Positions 53,481 to 64,000 of a stretch of DNA of 64,000 nucleotides are shown piece by piece. The notes under the pieces were generated by a model. That model did no database searches, had not been told where the DNA came from, and saw only the letters and a list, made by a program, of their open reading frames with translations. Source of the DNA: Trichostrongylus colubriformis (taxonomy: Eukaryota > Nematoda > Chromadorea > Rhabditida > Trichostrongylidae); NCBI GenBank assembly GCA_963978905.1, contig OZ022257.1, forward strand, positions 12,360,509-12,424,508, written 5' to 3'. The translations under genes were made by a program, and so were the position numbers. The first letter of the stretch is position 1. Each line of letters starts with the position of its first letter.

Positions 53481-54994
53481 GGGTGTCCTGGAATAGATCC
53501 ATTTCATTCTTTTTCTTGCGCTGTCTTATCGCAGGAATGGCTCAGTGGTGTAACCCTTCCCACTGAAATCCAGGCCAAAGTTTAAATGGTGTGGTGCTCA
53601 CATTATTCATTCACGAAGTAAGCCATCGAGAGCATTCCCCGCATCGAACAAAGCAGGGAACGAGGGCGAAAGAGCAAAGGAGAAGTTTTGGGATTTTCGT
53701 GTCTCCGTCAAAAGGTAAAGAGATATCCTGTTACAAGGGAACAAAATCGCTCTAGCATCACTCGTATCAATGGCGTTGGGTTAGTATTAGCTCTTAAGTT
53801 CTTCCTACTATGGAAATTGAAGTTATCGATAGAAAAGCGTTTTCCAATGTATTGAGTTATTGAGCTGGTGAGTAGCTTTGTGAAAAGGGCAAACGCGATG
53901 GGTGGATGAGCATCAAAGAAGGTTGTTTTTCCAGCTATTCACATCACTGGGCTCGATTTCGAAATGCATGCTCTGAATGCGTGAGTGATATTCATCCGAG
54001 TGGAACAGAACAACTGCTGACCGCAACTGATATGACAACTTTCTAGCAGTTCTCTATAAACACTGGTATTAATATGTAATAAAAAAATACTGCTGCTCCG
54101 AAAGTAGCCGAGAAGTACGACCCCTCAACCCACGCCTAGACAACTTTTAAAGGCCCTCTTTCCATGACGGTGTTGTCGATATCTGGCAATAGAAAGAAGT
54201 TCGTTAAACAGGTAAATCGCTGAGAATCCTCCGCCATTTTTTTTGAAACCGACTCTTTTGTTCCAAACCGGACTACGACCCACAGAATTGCTCAACTATT
54301 GCTTGACGTAGTTGTTGGTCCATTACCTTTCACAAATATCTACAGTAATCATTTTATAACCACGTCACTCACTTCGCAGTACTGCTCACTATCTTGGCAG
54401 TCCTATGCACCGCTTGTATGGGAAGGAGAAGATCGTTACAATACGACGGAACTATCAGAGTAGATTGGTGTTCCTAGGAACAGTTTCGTAGATAATTAGG
54501 GAGGTAAACAAAAGATTTTTGGCGCACTCCTGTTCGAAATATGGAAATATGAACCCGAGCGGAGTAATTGGCTCAAGTTTGCTGGTCCTCATACATATAA
54601 GGATAATGCAATGTGAACCAACGTGGTCCGAAGACAGCAATTAATCAAATATTTTGAAACATTACAATTTTCCTAGAAAGGAAACTTGTAAGAATAATGG
54701 TGGCAGATGAGCAGTGTCTCCAACGAGAACTGAGATCGTACTATTGCGTGAAGGCGACTACAGTCGCACGACCATGTGCATATAACGACGGATGCGACAA
54801 GGTCATTTATCACTTATCATTCTTCCCTCAGTATTCGACAATAGGATCAGTTACGCCGTATCAGGACTTTGTCGAGGCTGATTTGAAACAAAACTTTTCT
54901 TGGATGCTATATAATCTTAAAGCCGTAAGCCGCTCAAAAGCCGCCCGAAAACTGTGATTCGACTCTTTTCTTTTTTCGCTACAATTCAGTTAAT

Positions 54995-55150
54995 TTTCAA
55001 TAGCTCCTGATTTTCGTCGCAGCCCGCGATGCGAAATTTGTTACTGCTATGCTGAGTTATGGGCAAAAGCTTCGTCTCAGATCGCACTCGAACCCGCACT
55101 CTATGCTTTTCAGGTATATATGTATGCTAATCCATTACACTCCCGGACAC
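54995..55150 (-). mobile_element. tRNA-derived SINE copy 3
   Basis: Same structure as copy 1: tail TAGCTCCTGATTTTCGTCGC then AGCCCGCGATGCGAAATTTG, joining AAGCTTCGTCTCAG and a tRNA-like head with B box GGTTCGAGTGC and A-box-like GAGTGTAATGG. It is nearly 40 kb away and diverged, so this is a dispersed family rather than a local duplicate. Confidence 0.7.
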
Positions 55151-55916
55151 CTATCTTCATTTTGACTATTTTACAAAGTGTGAATACCATTATACTCGTC
55201 AGCTCGACCAGCTCCGCAGTTAAATGCCTCATGGTTTCAGTTGTCTTCGGCCAAGTATTAACTCATTTTTTTGACATCTTGCGAAGTTCGAGGCAGGCAC
55301 CTGCTAGGGCCTATGCAAAACTGCCATGGATACATTACTACTGATAAAACCGCAGCTCAAATCCTTTCCAGACGAGGGTACCTAGAGAAACTACTCTACT
55401 AGTCGATTCTCAAGCAGAATGTCACTGAATGATATGTTCTCTCCTGAGTAATAAAATAACTCTTCTCTCCTTTTCAAGCCTTTTTCTGTAGCGTTTCAAC
55501 TTTTCAAACTTTTGACGGCCAAGTGCGGCTCTTGTGGGCAATGCTTGTGTCTGTGATCACCCTACATCGCAGTCGCGGGCGTCAAGGCTGATCAAATCGT
55601 GCCACAGTACCCGCCCAGACTAACCCAGGTCTTCATATTCCCTAGGTAGATGAGTGGCAGACTCGTCTGGGAGGACAAAAGCGCGAACTTGTACATCGGC
55701 TGGGCCCCGCAAGTCATTGCACAGGCCAACTCGCGTTCACCTGACACCACGATTCTGAATCGAACTAGAATAAGCGTATTCCAGCAAGGGCTTGATTAAC
55801 GTAAGAACCTTTTGTCCTTTTACTGGTTAACAAAGTGAAGCGCCTTTTTGAGACTGGCATTCAAGCATACAACTTTTCGTTTTGAATGCCCATTGCTGCT
55901 CCCCTTTTCCTACATA

Positions 55917-56423
55917 CAGTAGCGCTCAAAAGTCTTCGGCCAAAACTTTTTTGTCATAACTTTTTTTCTACTACACCAAATTTGACAAAATTTTAATATG
56001 TGGTGCCTTAACTTATTGTCAACATTTTCTTCTACTTGAGTGCCGCTTGACAAGTTTCATGATTTTTTACAAGAATTAAATACAAGACCACCCAGAAAAA
56101 AGTAGAGGGCTTGGTCAAGAAAAACGGCTTTCTTTACAAAAACAAAAAGAGCAAGCCTCAGAGAATATCAATATTCTGTAAAAAGACCACGACTTTTAAT
56201 GACAGCGGCACAGCGGGACGGCATAGCGATGGCATGCCAAAATTAAAAAATTTCATATAACCACTTAACCTACCCCGTTGAGCGCCAAAATGGTATATTA
56301 AGTATGCAGTGTCTCCAAGTATAACATGCTAAAATTTCTCTCAGATCGGTGCAGTTGCAAAAAAGTTACAAGTGAAAAACCCAAGAGGAAGACCATTTCG
56401 CCGAAGACTTTTGAGCGCTACTG
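55917..56423. mobile_element. Tc1/mariner-type MITE, 507 bp, TA target duplication
   Basis: The left end CAGTAGCGCTCAAAAGTCTT then CGGC and the right end, reading GCCGAAGACTTTTGAGCGCT then ACTG, are perfect inverted repeats of about 24 bp, flanked by TA at 55915-55916 and 56424-56425. The CAGT terminus is typical of Tc1 elements. No transposase frame is present. Confidence 0.85.
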
Positions 56424-57179
56424 TAGCTATCCAAAAAGTTCACTATTTCCCAACTGTGTGAAAACGATTGGATCGTCATGCTCCTGAACAACTGACTCAA
56501 TTGAGTTTCTTGTATTGACTCACAGAGTATTGCAGCCAGCAATTTCTAGCTTAAGTGTCAATAAACAACAATAAGAATAAAATATTGTCCATAGCTGACT
56601 TCCATTCCCTCTCCATTTTGATAGAAGAAAGAAGTTGTCTTCGAATTGGTGCGTTCAAGTGAGAATCGCAACCCCCATTTTTTATGACCCCTCGTCCCGG
56701 CCTATATTTTCCCTTCAAAGAACTTCAAGTGCCCCAGTGACTCCATTTCGCAACAGTTCACTGGGTTAAAGTTCAGTTTCGCATGCAAATCAGCGCATGT
56801 ACCCCCCCCCCGCCTCAAGAAAAATCGAACAGCAGTATCATTAGCAGCTGCTCCCCCCTCCCCGGAGTAGTTCCCTGTCGAAAGTCATCCGGTAGCATCT
56901 TAGAGATCCGATCCTATGCCTCCAGTTTCCCTGGAGGGGCACGCCCGATAGTTGTTCACCTGTTCTTCCCGACTCGGGCGAGTATTCGTTATCCAGTGCG
57001 TATCGGGTCCAGTGCGAGTCCGTGAAAAGGTTCGGTTTTTAGGGAATTTTTCAGCGACTGACGTGACACGATTTCCGTGCACGACAGCTGGGTTCTGTTC
57101 CCGGGACGTATTTTCAAGCGTTCCCTTGCTCAGGGTAAATTGTCTACCCACAACTGAATGAACTGAACTTGAGCAAACA

Positions 57180-57185
57180 TTTATT
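57180..57185 (-). terminator. Polyadenylation signal of the collagen gene
   Basis: AATAAA on the minus strand about 75 nt downstream of the collagen stop codon; position and strand fit. Confidence 0.6.
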
Positions 57186-57258
57186 ATTGTACACGAATAG
57201 ATGCATGAACGCTTGCACCCGCTGGGGGCGTGTCCTCGGGGACTTGCACAGAAGGTTT

Positions 57259-58553
57259 CTAATAGCCAGGAGGTGTACGAGGAGCTGAAATAGATAAATA
57301 AATACATGAATTGATAATTGTGTAGGAATCTTGGCAAGAATAAAACCCACGAGGGCAGTGGCCACAGTCTCCCTTCTCGCCATCTGGTCCAGGAGGTCCT
57401 TGTGGTCCATTTGGTCCGGGTCGTCCCTCGGGTCCCGAGTTTCCTGGATCTCCAGGAGGACCGGGAGGGCCCTGAAATGATTTGCGTTTTTCGCTATTGC
57501 TTACATCATATAGATGGAGAAAGCCACTGCTCAAGTGCTATCGAACTAACCTGGTATGACTGTCCGTCTGGACCAGGATTTCCCTTGGGTCCTGGTGGTC
57601 CAGGGGGTCCCTGCTTTCCAGGAGGTCCTTGCGGTCCAGGAACAGGAATAAGTCGTCCATTGGCTCCAGGAGCTCCCTTCAGTCCATCGCGTCCCGGTCT
57701 ACCAACTGGTCCAGGTTGTCCAGCCATACCATCTTCACCAGCAACTCCATCCTTTGGTGGCTCACCAGGGGATCCCTTTGGACCTGGTGGTCCCTTGGCG
57801 CCCATGGCACCCATAGGTCCAGGTGGTCCAGTCGGGCAAATGATACATGGTTCACTGGGTGGAGCTGCCAGCAGTTCAGCGTCCTTTCCATTCTTTCCGT
57901 CTTTTCCGTTGCGTCCATCCTTTCCATTGTTTCCGGGTGGTCCTTCTGGTCCGGGTGGTCCAGCGGCTCCCTGGTTACAAGTACAACATGTGGGTGCTGG
58001 TTCGGAGTTGATAACAGCTCCATAGCCACCATATCCGGAAGCGGTACCTCCGTTGCTTGGACCTATAATCACTGATCCTTACAATAACGTTCCAGAAAAA
58101 TCACGAAACCAAATAGGCCATGGCATACGCCAACAATCGTTCCTAATGGGGATAAATGTCAAAACCCACCTCCTCCTCCTGAGCCACCTTCTGGGATCCA
58201 CTGTCCGAACAACCAGGCTCTCTTCTGTCGGTGAAGCATGCCTTTGCCGGCTTGCAGGGCGGTCATTTCAAGCCACATGTCCCGAGAACGAGCCTGATAA
58301 AAAAGGAGTGAGCTGAAGAATAAAGACAACCAAAGGTAATCAAACTGGTAAACAGTAAACAAACTTAAAAAAGTCAGATTCTCACCTTGCAATAATCAGT
58401 TTCCACCATCAAATGACTTTGGAAGGATTGCACATAGTTGTAGAGCATCGGCAGTGTGACGACACTGGCGATCACAGCTGCCGTCGAAACGACGACAGCC
58501 ACGAACGCGATGCGTCGCATCTGACGCTGCTCCTCCGTCTCCTTGAGATCCAT
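57259..58553 (-). CDS. Cuticle collagen (nematode COL family)
   Basis: Secreted structural protein of the cuticle. Exons 58553-58386, 58293-58170, 58062-57551, 57471-57351 and 57284-57259 (TAG) give about 316 residues. Residues about 15-40 form a hydrophobic signal/anchor ([19 protein letters not shown], then TLPMLYNYV). A dibasic processing site RQKR lies at about residue 80, as in other nematode cuticle collagens. Gly-X-Y runs are split by non-collagenous spacers with paired cysteines (CCTC, CIIC, CGHC), which would cross-link trimers. The C-terminus ends CPPPRTPPGY, a tail common in the family. One block has repeated [15 protein letters not shown]. The ATG at 58553 is preferred over an in-frame upstream TTG. 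I cannot assign a specific col gene name. Confidence 0.96.
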
Positions 58554-58585
58554 GCGGCTCTGCTTCACCAAAAATACGCCACCGC

Positions 58586-58593
58586 TTTTATAG
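58586..58593 (-). promoter_or_regulatory. TATA box of the collagen gene
   Basis: CTATAAAAG on the minus strand lies about 35 nt upstream of the collagen ATG, implying a very short 5' UTR. Confidence 0.65.
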
Positions 58594-61304
58594 TACGATC
58601 TTGAAGGCGTGGTCTGACCCTGTGTAGAGAGTATGGCTGACGAGGAGACGCAGCACTATCGTGGAAAGTGATACGGTACAAGGCGAGCCGCCGGCGTCGA
58701 CCACCTTAACCGGCTTTCACCACTCTCGATGTTCATCATCGCTATCGCCATGGGAAGTAGTTAAGAGCGAGAATTGCTGTTCTGGACCGAGTCAGTCATG
58801 ATCACACGCTCTCAGTCAATCTTCTACACCTCACAGCTTCTTTCCACTTGAGTTCTTTGGGATTGAATTGGAAGAGAAGTCCAGAATTACCACTTCTCCA
58901 ATTGGGTATGTGGTAGAACAATAACGGATAACCATTGTATTTTTTGAATCCTATCCCTTGAATTTCGAAAAAAACATTAAAGCTTTAGCAGCTTCTTGCA
59001 AACCCCAGAAAAAGTAGCGAACATGGGAAATTTAATTTTAAAAAAAAACAGCTTTCCCTCTAAAGCAGCACCATTTTGGCTACTAGATGGGGGGGGGGGG
59101 GCGATGTAAGGTGGCCATTGTTGAGCAGTTATACACCTTTACACTTTTAGCACGCCAATAAAATACCGTCGATCAAGTGTTCACTTTCAACTTTATCAAA
59201 ACTATTAGAGAATTATACTCCATTTTGCAAAATTTTGGAGGCATTTTGGATTAACGCCAAAAATCCCAAAATGAGCAGGATAGATGAGTGCATAGCCATA
59301 GCAAGTGAACTTGCCCCATTTCTCGGCCGGCCTGTCTCAGCTACAGCCGGTTGCGTTTACAGGTTAGTCCCACCGTGGTTGTGTTTGCGACTCCTTTCTG
59401 AACTATTCTGGTCTAGATAGAACTGTTTTGTAAGTTAGAAATGGTTTTGAGGGACAAATGGCATTTATCTTTGACTTTCCAGGCTCTGACGAGCGATAAG
59501 GCCAAAACGTTAGCCGAATAAAATTAATTAACATCTTGGTCACGGCTTCAATAAGGCTTACATCTTAGAAAACTGATTTTTCGAGTAAAGAAGTTGAGTA
59601 TAAGTAATGAGTGAAAATATCTTCTTAAAGCCAAATTCTAGAACCGAAATCTTCCCTACCAAAAAATGTTCATAAATGAACGGTTCACATCCGGCAAAGC
59701 TGCGAAGAGGAACGGCTTCATTTTTATGCTATACCTTTGAAGCTTTTTCCCATGTCGGGAAAGAGATGAGAGGTTCCGCCTGGAACCAGTAGAAGGAACT
59801 CGTGTGCGAGTGAAATACTCCTATGAAACAAACTCACTTCTTGGATAACAAAAGTTCGTTCATCCAGGTCCCTTCCACTCTAAGCTCGAACCACCTATGG
59901 GGTTTTTGACATAATGAATGCTTTCGGAGGATTATGATAAAGGTATATGATAATGGCAGGTAGAAAATTATATACATATATATGTGTGTATTTATTATAT
60001 TTAAAACACACGTTATTGACCCGTCAGCCATGTCCAAGGCGTAATACTATCAACGTTCTACGATGTCTCTCCACTGCCCCCCCCCCTCCCCTCCACGACT
60101 CTCATGGCATCCTTCTTTGTTTTATAATTTATAAAAATAGTACTTCATGGAAACAGGTCAATGATGACGCTTCAGGGTTGATTGGAAGAGAAATCCGGAA
60201 TTACCAGTTCAGATAGCCATACCGAATCATTTGTTTTGTTTAGAGTGAAAGTTGTAAGGCAGTTACAGTAATGACAGAGACAATCACATTTTATTCGTAA
60301 GCATGCATACTCAACAAATACATGAAAAATACATGTTTATATGGAATCATAATATGATTTTTGAGTTAATTTATCAAGCAGTAACATCCAAGTGATTCCG
60401 AATTTTGAGCAAGAAATTAAACATTATTATGAGTTATTTGAAGAGGAAGATTTGGACGAAAGCTGAACTAGCAGTACAAAAGTTATCTAAAAAGGTATTG
60501 AAATTTAGCCAGTCAAAAATGCCCCACAATCGATGCGCGCCGAATGAATGATGAAATGTTCATGACGAAACTGAATTTTTTGAACGGAGAATTTTCATTT
60601 TCATGGACGATGTGTGATGGTGATTCGTGTTTTCTGCTGACCCAAATCTGTAGCGAACGTCGTACGCCTTTGTCTTTTGCGATCCGTGAGCGCGTAGTGG
60701 GCGAAAAAAGATTCGTTGAGACGGGCGAAAAAACGGGACTGCGTATCAGTGTGGCGGAAGAGATCGCTCGGGACGTCCGGGACGTTCACACACACACGCA
60801 GATTTGTCGTCTACAAGTTAGCTATACCAGTAAGCGGTGGTTCGAAAGAGCGCGCTGAGAGAAGGATCGGTTAGCAGGAGGCAGTAGTGGGTGCAGATGG
60901 TACACGGAGCTGGTCATCAAGCACTCAGTCACAGTGTGGTCAAGAAAAGGGCACCAGGTACGAGAGCAATGGCCAGGGCGCTCCCTTTCTGGGGTGTGCC
61001 ACGCATTCTACTCCCATCCAGAATCGTAGTAGCACTTGAACGCATGAGCCCGTAAACCCTTTGCCGTGCAGGGACCACCAAAGTACAAGTCAAAGTTGTA
61101 TCCTTCCAGATAGTGTATATGATGAATTCGTCACCTTCGTAAGGGTGCGAAGCTTAGGAAATTGGTCAACGGTGGACACGCACAGCGGGCTTGATCAAAG
61201 AGGAACGGGTGTGAATCGTAAGATCGCAACGCGGCGTGCTGTGTACAACGCAAGGTAGGAGCGCCTTACGTGTGTGAAATAATGCGTAGGACAAGGTAAT
61301 CGCT

Positions 61305-61458
61305 GTGGCCGCCGTCAGACTTTGCGGTTTTGCGGTGTCGTGGCTTCGCACGCGAAGTTCCGGCATTGCACAATCTCAAGAATGTATGTAGTATCGCGTG
61401 AGAAAGTGCGACGTCGCAAAATCGCTGAATCGCAAAATCGCAAAGTCTGACAACGGCA
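61305..61458. repeat. MITE family B copy
   Basis: The left GGCCGCCGTCAGACTTTGCG and the right ATCGCAAAGTCTGACAACGG are inverted partners. The centre has GCACGCGAAGTTCCGGCATT and GCGTGAGAAAGTGCGACG. Confidence 0.75.
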
Positions 61459-62104
61459 TAAAGAATCCAACTATGTACGGGCCTCAGGCACGCTCCCATT
61501 GTGTACAAGCTGCTGTATCGTGATTTCCTGTTCTAGCGATACATACAAAATGAATGAGGCTAAAAATTTCGGAATTCAATCCAGTGCATGACGTCCATGG
61601 AGATCAAATGAGTAGTCATAGACATTGATCGGATGGCAAGGCTCGGTGAGCAAAAATCGTGCCGGGCTTCTGTGCTCTCGAAGCATATCTTCACATTTTT
61701 TCAGAATCTGAAATATTGCTTTGAGCAAACGAAGATCAGATCAGTCCGCCTCTTTGGAATGCGATCACATTGAGTATCGTAATTCCACTGGAATACTTCG
61801 CATATACTCGCACGCGGTAATCACTGTTGAAATTGATTTTTCGTTGTCATATTAAATAGGTCAATTAGTTTTAGGGCTCAGTAAGAGAGACTGGCTCTAA
61901 CTCGTGCCTGAATGGACTGTAGCAGTGGTGCACAGCGGTATGAAATAGAGCGGCGTTGCTTACTGCTCGAATTAATCTTAAAAGGCCCCAGGAGAGGCAA
62001 TTTTGGGCATTCACGAGATGGTCAGAGATTTACACTGTATCTGAACGCATGGAGCCTTTTCAGGCCTCTCCGGTGGCGTGCTTTGCGGCCGGATAGCCAT
62101 GGAG

Positions 62105-62660
62105 GCAGGACACGCCCAGGTGTCGAAGAAAGTAGCTGTTTCAGTACGACTCCCTCTATGGGAACCGAATACGACCCCCTTCATAATTCCTACAATGCTA
62201 GTAGCTGTGGCCGAATTGTATAGTTGCAATGTGTTTTATTCCTATGTATCCTTACCTGAGGCAAAAGATGCTTATCTCACATTTCCTCACACAGGTGCGC
62301 TGTAAGCTGTTTTTCACTGCTCATTGTAAGTTTAGACTCTGGTTTATCGCTGACCTCTGCAGGGACGATATCCTCTCGTGTCCGGTGAAATACGACCACC
62401 CCCACATCCTCGAAGAATCCTCGTCCCGGGATGGGTGTGTTGCAAGTGTTCCGATTTCTAGAGGTCGGCACCGAATTGGGTCACCGCGCGCGGCGACGCT
62501 TCGCGAATTGTCCGAATGGTGGCGCGTCCTGCCGTCTGGGTTCTCCCAGATTTGCCTAAGCCTTTTTAGGGAGGAGCTTTGGCAGCGTGTTTTTACCTGT
62601 CTTCCTGACCTCACTAGTCGGAACACTTGCACTCCACTCGTCCCGGTATACCCTGAATGG
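62105..62660 (+). repeat. Family D copy, long version
   Basis: CCCAGGTGTCGAAGAAAG, TTTCAGTACGACTCCCTC, GGGAACCGAATACGACCCCC, TCCTACAATGCTAGTAG, TATCCTTACCTGAGGC and GAAGAATCCTCGTCCCGG run in the same order as at 21539 and 23600. A second end-like block, GTCCCGGTATACCCTGAATG, lies near 62640. Confidence 0.6.
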
Positions 62661-63312
62661 AGGTGGGGCAACGGCAGCAGTATGGTTTGGCATTTGTCCC
62701 CCCCCCTCCAATGATGCAGTGCATGTGAAAACACGTTTTTAATGGAAGGAGGGTCCTACTTTGCGGTTCACAATTCTATTTCCTTCCTTTTTTTTCATCA
62801 CGCGGCACTGGTTATCGTCAGCACATCACATTCTCATTCAACAATCGACCAAATTATAATTCCTTCCATTGAAACAGCCATTCCTTTAGGCTGTGCATGG
62901 CGATCCCATAAAACTAGGATTGGAGGGCCTTTTGGTGGTGGTAAGCAGCTAGCACATCTGTTGCCGAGCTCCTAGGAAGGGCAGCACTAAGCTTAGTGAT
63001 CAGACAATTTGCAAAAATTCGGAGATTCTTTGAATATTTCCACAGTGGCCATTGCAAGTGGTGTGACTGTTCATGACACTTACATGAATGACTAGTAACA
63101 CTCAAATGATTTATAAATTCAGAAGAATCAGAAATCATGTGACAACCTAATAGTTGCTCCAATTATCTGAATGTACCTAAGACAGCATGATAAAATATCG
63201 ATAAAAGTTCTGAAGAGCGATATTGTCTAAAAGCATGACCTCCATCTTCGTTCTGGGACGTGTGCGACTTCGCAGACACATCGAGTGCATGGCGCATTCC
63301 AGTACGCAAATA

Positions 63313-63480
63313 GGCCGCGTTCATAGCTGAGTACCAACAGGGCGTAGATGCGCTTACAGCAGTGAGGTGAGACGATGTGGCACGGGGAGGGCAGAGGCGA
63401 TGCAGGCAACGAGGCAGGCTGGCACAGGAGACGCAGAGACACGCAGCCACGCCGTGCCGCCGGCACCACAAAGTATGACC
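63313..63480. repeat. MITE family A copy beside a possible exon
   Basis: Left AGGCCGCGTTCATAGCTGAG, right GCACCACAAAGTATGACCGC. It abuts the TTTTCAG acceptor-like site at 63484-63490. Confidence 0.7.
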
Positions 63481-63490
63481 GCGTTTTCAG

Positions 63491-63580
63491 AAGAACAAAT
63501 AATACCTGATGACGTTCTGCGAGAGCTTTTGTGTCCCAAATGCGATATGGTGGCATCACAGCTGTTTTGTGAACACAGTA
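63491..63580 (+). CDS. Possible exon of an unidentified gene with a CxxC motif
   Basis: Between GTTTTCAG and a strong donor (CACA then GTAAGT) lies an open segment reading EQIIPDDVLRELLCPKCDMV then ASQLFCEH. CPKC followed by C and H could be part of a zinc-binding fold. Further candidate segments follow (about 63660-63699 reading LLNGLHEHIHRCVQ, and an open frame at 63781-63969 reading HMGIEHKFREVAESLERIHN), but I could not build a single phase-consistent model, and the window ends. I do not recognise the protein. Confidence 0.35.
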
Positions 63581-64000
63581 AGTAGTACTCATGAATAACC
63601 GAAAGAACGATTCCGCTTGGTCAGCTTCGGGTTGCTGAAAATCAAATTGTGAAAGCTCTTTTGAATGGGCTACATGAGCACATACATAGATGTGTACAGG
63701 TAGTGATCCAAGCAGGCTGAAATTGGAAGCTATGGGACGAAAGAGGCCGATGCAGTGAATGTGACCTGCGCAGCATTTTCATGATGGCGTCAAAAAAAAT
63801 CGAAGGGAATCGCACGGCACCATCTTGCACTGGCTCCAAAAGCACTAGAAAACGCGTTACTCTCATGGCTCATATGGGTATTGAACACAAATTTCGAGAA
63901 GTTGCAGAAAGCTTAGAAAGAATACATAATCTTGTGCTCATTAGCTTACTGAGAAACTCTGGTGGATAAAAAATATTGCACATACATTTTTGATCACCTT

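Larger units (their letters stand above)
44885..57179. other. Gene-poor, repeat-rich spacer
   Basis: I find no supportable gene in about 12 kb. The longest frame (minus strand, 49517-50230, 237 codons) overlaps repeat fragments and matches no family. Listed repeats cover part of it. 45000-45970, 50300-51100, 53500-54690 and 56450-57170 show nothing I can name. Confidence 0.55.
58600..63300. other. Repeat-containing spacer
   Basis: No supportable gene. A 104-codon frame at 60544-60858 and others are unrecognised and lack splice context. Family B and D copies are present. 58650-60500 and 62750-63300 show nothing I can name apart from G and C homopolymer runs (59090, 60080). Confidence 0.5.

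Noticed and set aside
53541..53580. A-box-like segment (TGGCTCAGTGG)
   Set aside because: No B box or cloverleaf follows; too little to call a tRNA or SINE.
54697..54957. 86-codon frame with a protein-like look
   Set aside because: No acceptor or donor structure and no known family; next to a SINE copy. Not enough to call a gene.
57318..58075. Plus-strand long frames over the collagen gene
   Set aside because: These are antisense shadows of Gly-X-Y codons, which leave the opposite strand open.
60544..60858. 104-codon frame starting MNDEMFM
   Set aside because: No recognisable domain, no promoter or splice context, and composition like neighbouring spacer.

Overview
This window is nuclear DNA of a nematode, most likely a clade V strongylid (hookworm or trichostrongylid type). 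The evidence is a cuticle collagen gene, hsp-16-type small heat-shock genes, short exons with TTTCAG-type acceptors, probable spliced-leader acceptors just upstream of two start codons, and introns and spacers packed with miniature transposons. There are no bacterial-style operons. Every gene was rebuilt by splicing short open segments by eye, using GT/AG boundaries and reading-phase continuity.

Layout. (1) 831-13131, minus strand: a mitochondrial calcium-regulated aspartate/glutamate carrier (aralar/citrin family) in 17 exons. Its introns hold a decayed mariner element and at least eleven repeat copies. (2) 13.2-26.6 kb: a gene-poor, repeat-rich stretch with two tRNA-derived SINE copies, several MITE families and an 893-bp mariner-type non-autonomous element. 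(3) 26655-33712: four small heat-shock genes arranged as two head-to-head pairs that mirror each other (A1 minus, B1 plus, B2 minus, A2 plus). (4) 33.7-36.8 kb: repeat spacer. (5) 36771-44827, minus strand: a kinesin-13 (MCAK/KLP-7 type microtubule depolymerase). (6) 44.9-57.2 kb: a second gene-poor stretch with a TTAA-flanked foldback element, a Tc1-type MITE and a third SINE copy. (7) 57259-58553, minus strand: a five-exon cuticle collagen with a TATA box and a polyadenylation signal. (8) 58.6-64 kb: mostly repeats, with one possible exon of an unidentified gene near the right edge.

The genes do not form one pathway: mitochondrial metabolite exchange, protein folding under stress, spindle microtubule turnover and cuticle structure sit side by side. 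The two most distinctive points are the mirror-image heat-shock quartet and the density of small DNA transposons, several with clear TA or TTAA target duplications. Repeat-family letters (A, A2, B, C, D, E, F, H) are my own labels, based on terminal sequences recognised by eye.
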